Under the pieces are notes generated by a model that worked only from the letters and a program-made list of their open reading frames with translations, did no database searches and had not been told where the DNA came from. The translations under genes and the position numbers were made by a program. A stretch of DNA of 7,574 bases from IMCC26207 sp037141255 (GTDB taxonomy: Bacteria; Actinomycetota; Acidimicrobiia; Acidimicrobiales; Microtrichaceae). Shown here one piece after another: positions 6,368-7,574 of the stretch. Numbering within the stretch: position 1 is the first letter of the stretch; every line of letters starts with the position of its first letter. The stretch covers positions 1 through 7,574 of the forward strand of contig JBAXCX010000130.1 in the NCBI GenBank assembly GCA_037141255.1. The letters run 5' to 3'.

Positions 6368-7101
6368 TGCGCAACCTTTTGCTCTCCGGTGGCCCGGGCC
6401 ATGACTTTGAGCAGACTTCGGCTGCACTTGCCAAGATTCTGGCGCGTCCAGATACAGCCACAGAGATTGTCACCGATCCCGCGCACTTCTTTCATCTGTT
6501 GCAACTTGGCACGAGCGGGCAGATTGAGCCATGGGACTTGCTGACAGTGAACGCTCTGCGCTGGCAGATGGGTCAGGATCGCTTCGCCGAAAAGCGCACG
6601 GAATGGGAATACACAATCCAAGATAATGATCTTGAGTTGATAACAGGGTTTGTGAATTCAGGAGGAGGCCTTTTGGCTCTTCACACTGCAGTGATCTGTT
6701 TCGATGCGCACCCCCTCTGGCAGCAGTTGACGGGAGCGAGCTGGAACTTCTCGACGTCTTCTCACCCGCCAGTAGGGGAGTTCGAAGTAGCAGTCACGCC
6801 AGACGGGCTCAAGCATCCCTTGACTGCTGCTGCGGAGAACTTCTGGATTACCGACGAGCTCTATGGGTTCTTAGATCAAGTTCCCGGCCTCGCCCCATTG
6901 CTGACCGCGCGCTATCTCGATAGAAATCAGCCGTTGTTGTGGGCTCGGTCGCTCGGTAAGGGGCGAGTGGTCACTGACCTGTTGGGCCACAGTGTGGATT
7001 CGATGAGCAATGCCACGCACCAAGGCATTCTTGTTCGCGCTGCACACTGGGCGGCTAGAGAATCTGAGCCGTTGCACACTCATTCGGTTGGGAGTACCTG
7101 A
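6367..7101 (+). CDS. ThuA-like domain protein (trehalose-utilization family)
   Basis: The 244-residue protein matches the ThuA fold, which is related to class I glutamine amidotransferases. It has an N-terminal strand with LLSGGPGHDF, the signature SGGGLLALHTA (98-108), H133, the KHPLT motif (149-153), TDELYGF (162-168), the GKGRVV segment (197-202) and LGHSVDSM (206-213), ending in a helix with AAHWAA. ThuA itself is tied to trehalose and related disaccharide catabolism through 3-keto intermediates, but many ThuA-fold proteins have no assigned reaction. No signal peptide is present, so it is probably cytoplasmic. A strong ribosome site AAGGGAGGG (6352-6360) lies 6 nt before the ATG. Its place between a dehydrogenase and a P450 suggests it handles a product of the same pathway. 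Residues after about 230 are a short unconserved tail. Confidence 0.85.
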   Translation: MRNLLLSGGPGHDFEQTSAALAKILARPDTATEIVTDPAHFFHLLQLGTSGQIEPWDLLTVNALRWQMGQDRFAEKRTEWEYTIQDNDLELITGFVNSGGGLLALHTAVICFDAHPLWQQLTGASWNFSTSSHPPVGEFEVAVTPDGLKHPLTAAAENFWITDELYGFLDQVPGLAPLLTARYLDRNQPLLWARSLGKGRVVTDLLGHSVDSMSNATHQGILVRAAHWAARESEPLHTHSVGST

Positions 7102-7574
7102 TGTCGGATTCAGGCCCAGAAAAGCAGCCAGAAATAATTACTGTCACTTCTTACGAGCAGGCCCGCGAGGTGTTTCGGCAGAAGGACCTACGCCAAGCCC
7201 TGTACGACGCTGGTGATGTGGTCATGTCCGATGTGTTGGTCAACCTGCACGGTGATGATCACCGGGCGCGTCGCAGGTTAGAGAACCGTCTGTTTAGAAA
7301 GGACACCCATCTTCGCTACGAACGAGAGCTGTTCCCGCCGTTGCTTGAGGCGACCCTTGCCCCGGCTGTTCTGGCCGGCAGGGGCGAACTCGTTACGTTG
7401 AGTCATCAGATCATGATGAATCTGGCGGCACTAACTGCGGGAGTTGATCGTCCCGCAGGTACGCCCGAAGAAACCCTTCGCCTGTACGCCTACCTCATGA
7501 CCTTTATCGAGGGTGCAACGCTGGCGCATTACAGCGGAGATGTTGCTGCCAAAGAGGCCCAGGTGGCTCACGCC
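7101..7574 (+). CDS. Cytochrome P450, N-terminal part (3'-truncated by window)
   Basis: ATG at 7101 overlaps the ThuA-like stop by 1 nt (TGATG), and GGAG at 7091-7094 gives a ribosome site 6 nt upstream. The frame stays open to the window end, giving 158 residues. The segment LVNLHGDDHRARRRLENRLF (46-65) is the helix-C region of bacterial P450s, where His and Arg residues contact heme propionates. The preceding YEQAREVFRQKDLRQALYDAG and the following helices, to ATLAHYSGD, also fit. The I-helix, ExxR and heme-Cys regions lie beyond the window, so the assignment rests on the N-terminal third only. There is no membrane anchor, as expected of soluble bacterial P450s. Likely role is a second monooxygenation step in the same pathway, needing a ferredoxin and reductase not seen here. 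Confidence 0.8.
   Translation, partial: MSDSGPEKQPEIITVTSYEQAREVFRQKDLRQALYDAGDVVMSDVLVNLHGDDHRARRRLENRLFRKDTHLRYERELFPPLLEATLAPAVLAGRGELVTLSHQIMMNLAALTAGVDRPAGTPEETLRLYAYLMTFIEGATLAHYSGDVAAKEAQVAHA

Noticed and set aside
6105..6621. Minus-strand open frames across the SDR/ThuA-like junction
   Set aside because: No ribosome site or recognisable motif, and they oppose two well-supported genes with overlapping stop and start codons.
7010..7216. Plus-strand frame spanning the ThuA-like/P450 junction
   Set aside because: Out of frame with both genes; the P450 start at 7101 has its own GGAG site and a conserved helix-C region.

Overview
The window looks like a chromosomal segment of a moderately high-G+C actinobacterium, judged by eye and not computed. 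Class Acidimicrobiia (Ilumatobacter-like relatives) is my best guess. The main clue is a lipoprotein with a Thr/Ser-rich stalk, a peptidoglycan-binding-like repeat and a Cys-rich C-terminal domain. Oxidative catabolic genes, GTG starts and stop/start overlaps also fit. The taxonomy is inference. Layout: (1) 1-1971 (+) is the 3' part of a large molybdopterin-guanine-dinucleotide oxidoreductase whose N-terminus lies before the window. (2) 1972-2066 is a convergent gap holding a very strong intrinsic terminator that serves the minus-strand gene. (3) 2067-2786 (-) is a secreted lipoprotein. (4) 2787-2951 is a divergent promoter region with a 23-bp near-perfect palindrome that looks like an operator. 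(5) 2952 to the window end (+) is a tightly packed operon: Rieske non-heme iron oxygenase alpha subunit, metal-dependent amidohydrolase, short-chain dehydrogenase (SDR), ThuA-like protein and the N-terminal part of a cytochrome P450. Its junctions are a 3-nt gap, a 4-nt overlap and two 1-nt overlaps. The operon looks like a dedicated degradative pathway with two oxygenases of different chemistry, a hydrolase that could open a ring or cleave an amide or ester, an alcohol/ketone dehydrogenase and a ThuA-fold protein often linked to sugar-derivative metabolism. The substrate cannot be named from sequence. No ferredoxin, reductase, transporter or regulator gene is visible, so electron-transfer partners and control proteins must lie elsewhere. 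No RNA gene, CRISPR array, insertion sequence or phage gene was seen.
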